Positions 62,608-64,000 of a DNA stretch of 64,000 bases are shown here, one piece after another. The translations under genes were made by a program, and so were the position numbers. The notes beneath the pieces are model-generated. The model ran no database searches, was not told where the DNA came from, and saw only the letters and a program-made list of their open reading frames with translations. This DNA comes from Rhodospirillaceae bacterium (GTDB lineage Bacteria; Pseudomonadota; Alphaproteobacteria; TMED109). Where the stretch lies: the NCBI GenBank assembly GCA_902557845.1, contig CACEBX010000001.1, positions 116,941 to 180,940 on the forward strand. Reading direction: 5' to 3'. The first letter of the stretch is position 1. Every line of letters begins with the position of its first letter.

Positions 62608-62636
62608 CTGTAACAAATTAGTAATAAATTTGTAAT
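62608..62636 (+). promoter_or_regulatory. Three-unit Pho box upstream of gap-arsJ
   Basis: CTGTAAC (62608), TAGTAAT (62619) and TTGTAAT (62630), each separated by AAAT, give an exact 11-bp period. This is the clearest PhoB-type site in the window. It lies 80 bp before gap and 5 bp before sixA on the other strand. Confidence 0.87.
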
Positions 62637-62716
62637 ACAAAATTAAATTGTTTAAATAGTTTATATTAATTAATATTAAGTTTATCAATATTATTTTATA
62701 AAAAACAACTTATTAT

Positions 62717-63775
62717 ATGGCATATAGAATATTAATTAATGGTTTTGGGCGTATTGGAAAATTAGCTACAAGACTAGCCTGGTACGATCATAAAAAAGAT
62801 TTTAGCTCAGAGGCCCCAACTGGTATTTGGGGGCAAGAATTAGAAATTGTGGGTATAAATGACCCGAAGGGTAATATACAAGTAGCTCAACATTTGCTAG
62901 AGTTTGATAGCACACATGGAAGATTTCCTATTAAAATTTATGAAGATGGAAAATATTTATTTTTAGGTAATAAAAAAGTTAAATACTCAAACTTTGATAA
63001 TTTAGAAGAGGCGGTTTCTTTTCATGATAACATAGACATAATATTAGAGTGCTCTGGGAAATTTAAAAATGTTTTGCTCCTTTCTAATCTTTTTGAAAAA
63101 AAAATAAGAAAAATTATTTTTTCGTATCCAATAAACAATGAACACGTAAAAAATATAGTTATGGGAGTCAACCATTTTGATTATAATAAAAAAATCCATA
63201 ATTTCATTACAGGAGCTAGTTGCACAACAAACTGTTTAGCTCCAATAGTAAAAGTTATGAAAAATAATTATACCATTAAGCATGGGTTAATAACTACTAT
63301 TCATGATATAACTAACTCTCAAAGCATAATAGATGGTATGCATAATGATATAAGAAGGTCCAGGTCTTCTAGTACTAATTTAATACCAACTACTACAGGA
63401 TCTGCAAAAGCTATAGGATTAATTTTTCCCGAGCTAGAAGGTAAATTAGATGGTATAGCAGTTCGTGTTCCAGTATTAAATGCATCACTAACAGACTGTG
63501 TATTTGAAATAGTCGAAGAAACTAGTATTGAAGAAATCAATAGTAAGTTTAAACAAGCAGCAACTTCATATTTAAAAGGAATTTTAGGCTATGAGGAAAG
63601 GCTTTTAGTATCTAGCGATTATGTAAGTGATACAAGGTCTTCAATAATTGATGCTCAATCAACAATGGTTAATGACAAAAATCAAATTAAAATTATTTCA
63701 TGGTACGATAATGAATATGCTTACTCTTTGAGATTAATAGAGCTATGTCAATTTGTAATTAAGCAAGGTATTTAA
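62717..63775 (+). CDS. ArsJ-associated glyceraldehyde-3-phosphate dehydrogenase
   Basis: 352-residue GAPDH with INGFGRIGKLATRLAW (NAD-binding), NDPKG...QHLLEFDSTHGRFP and the catalytic cysteine in GASCTTNCLAP. The Asn-Asp-Pro loop and HLLEFDS pattern are those of the GAPDHs encoded beside arsJ. Such enzymes use arsenate instead of phosphate to give 1-arseno-3-phosphoglycerate, which ArsJ exports. No phosphoglycerate kinase follows, unlike glycolytic gap loci. The gene is placed under a Pho box, when cells take up arsenate by mistake. Confidence 0.9.
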   Translation: MAYRILINGFGRIGKLATRLAWYDHKKDFSSEAPTGIWGQELEIVGINDPKGNIQVAQHLLEFDSTHGRFPIKIYEDGKYLFLGNKKVKYSNFDNLEEAVSFHDNIDIILECSGKFKNVLLLSNLFEKKIRKIIFSYPINNEHVKNIVMGVNHFDYNKKIHNFITGASCTTNCLAPIVKVMKNNYTIKHGLITTIHDITNSQSIIDGMHNDIRRSRSSSTNLIPTTTGSAKAIGLIFPELEGKLDGIAVRVPVLNASLTDCVFEIVEETSIEEINSKFKQAATSYLKGILGYEERLLVSSDYVSDTRSSIIDAQSTMVNDKNQIKIISWYDNEYAYSLRLIELCQFVIKQGI

Positions 63776-63782
63776 TAAATTG

Positions 63783-64000
63783 GTGGATGTAAAAAAGTAT
63801 ATAGCAGTAACTGCTTCTTACTGGAGTTTTACTCTAACTGATGGAGCGCTTAGAATGCTGGTATTATTATACTTCCACAATATTGGATATACTCCCATAC
63901 AATTATCTTTACTATTTATGCTTTATGAATTTTGTGGAGTTATAACAAATATTAGTGGAGGATATTTAGCTAAAAGATTTGGTCTTAATAAAACTTTATT
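63783..64000 (+). CDS. arsJ: Organoarsenical efflux permease ArsJ, 3'-truncated by window edge
   Basis: MFS permease fragment of about 72 residues, starting with GTG at 63783 (TTG at 63780 is an alternative), 7 bp after the gap stop. YIAVTASYWSFTLTDGALRMLVLLYFHNIGYTPIQLS and NISGGYLAKRFGLNKT match the ArsJ N-terminus, with the first two helices and the MFS loop. Together with the upstream GAPDH this is the two-gene arsenate detoxification pathway. Confidence 0.9.
   Translation, partial: MDVKKYIAVTASYWSFTLTDGALRMLVLLYFHNIGYTPIQLSLLFMLYEFCGVITNISGGYLAKRFGLNKTL

Noticed and set aside
62717..63775. Annotation as glycolytic GAPDH
   Set aside because: It is followed by arsJ rather than pgk, carries the NDP loop pattern of ArsJ-linked enzymes and lies under a Pho box.

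Overview
The window is a gene-dense, strongly AT-rich chromosomal segment (by eye roughly 70% A+T, not computed). It most resembles a streamlined marine alphaproteobacterium of the SAR11/HIMB59/AEGEAN-169 type. The evidence is the DUF3576-leuS-lptE-holA order, a short SdhAF4 (DUF1674) gene beside rsmB, the rsmB...heparinase...purH order, an RpoH-type sigma factor, a 7Fe ferredoxin FdxA, and PlcP/Agt lipid-remodelling genes. The clade cannot be fixed from these genes alone. There is no rRNA, CRISPR array, phage or insertion sequence. One tRNA, Arg(ACG), is present.

Layout. 1-5.8 kb: an LPS-assembly/translation operon (DUF3576, leuS, lptE, holA) and a general porin, divergent from rpoH. 6.8-15.5 kb: a minus-strand run polA, SUV3-like helicase, TerB-like protein, fdxA, acnA. 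15.5-25.4 kb: transporters, a glycosyltransferase with a large membrane protein, an orphan ParA, ggt, panC and an OmpA-like lipoprotein. 25.5-33.8 kb: tRNA-Arg and metabolic genes (acyl-CoA synthetase, truA, dapE, purT, EVE protein, acs, ytoQ). 33.8-43 kb: SdhAF4, rsmB, rpe, heparinase-like protein, a FabH-like ketosynthase, two surface-polysaccharide genes and purH. 43-49.2 kb: an iron-related block (di-haem oxidoreductase, imelysin, FMN-binding and PepSY membrane proteins, a second porin) with two Fur-like palindromes. 49.2-55.1 kb: CysZ/EI24 protein, amidase, PfkB kinase, AmpG-like MFS, SelO.

55.1-64 kb is a phosphate-limitation island. It holds the PhoX phosphatase, a lipid kinase, the PlcP phospholipase and Agt glycosyltransferase that swap phospholipids for glycolipids, a SixA-like phosphatase, and a GAPDH-ArsJ pair that expels arsenate as an arseno-ester. 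Pho-box-like 11-bp-periodic repeats precede plcP and gap-arsJ, with a weaker one before phoX. Embedded here is an unfamiliar module: a ParA ATPase as last gene of the plcP-agt operon, convergent with a gene fusing a degenerate XRE helix-turn-helix to lysine-rich tandem repeats, next to a paralogous stand-alone XRE protein. Both XRE genes are preceded by arrays of 9-bp TGCA-type direct repeats. This is my best candidate for an undescribed system.

A second unexpected signal is a 41-bp element (34 of 41 positions identical, including an identical 16-mer) upstream of both porins, 43 kb apart. It suggests a shared outer-membrane regulator.
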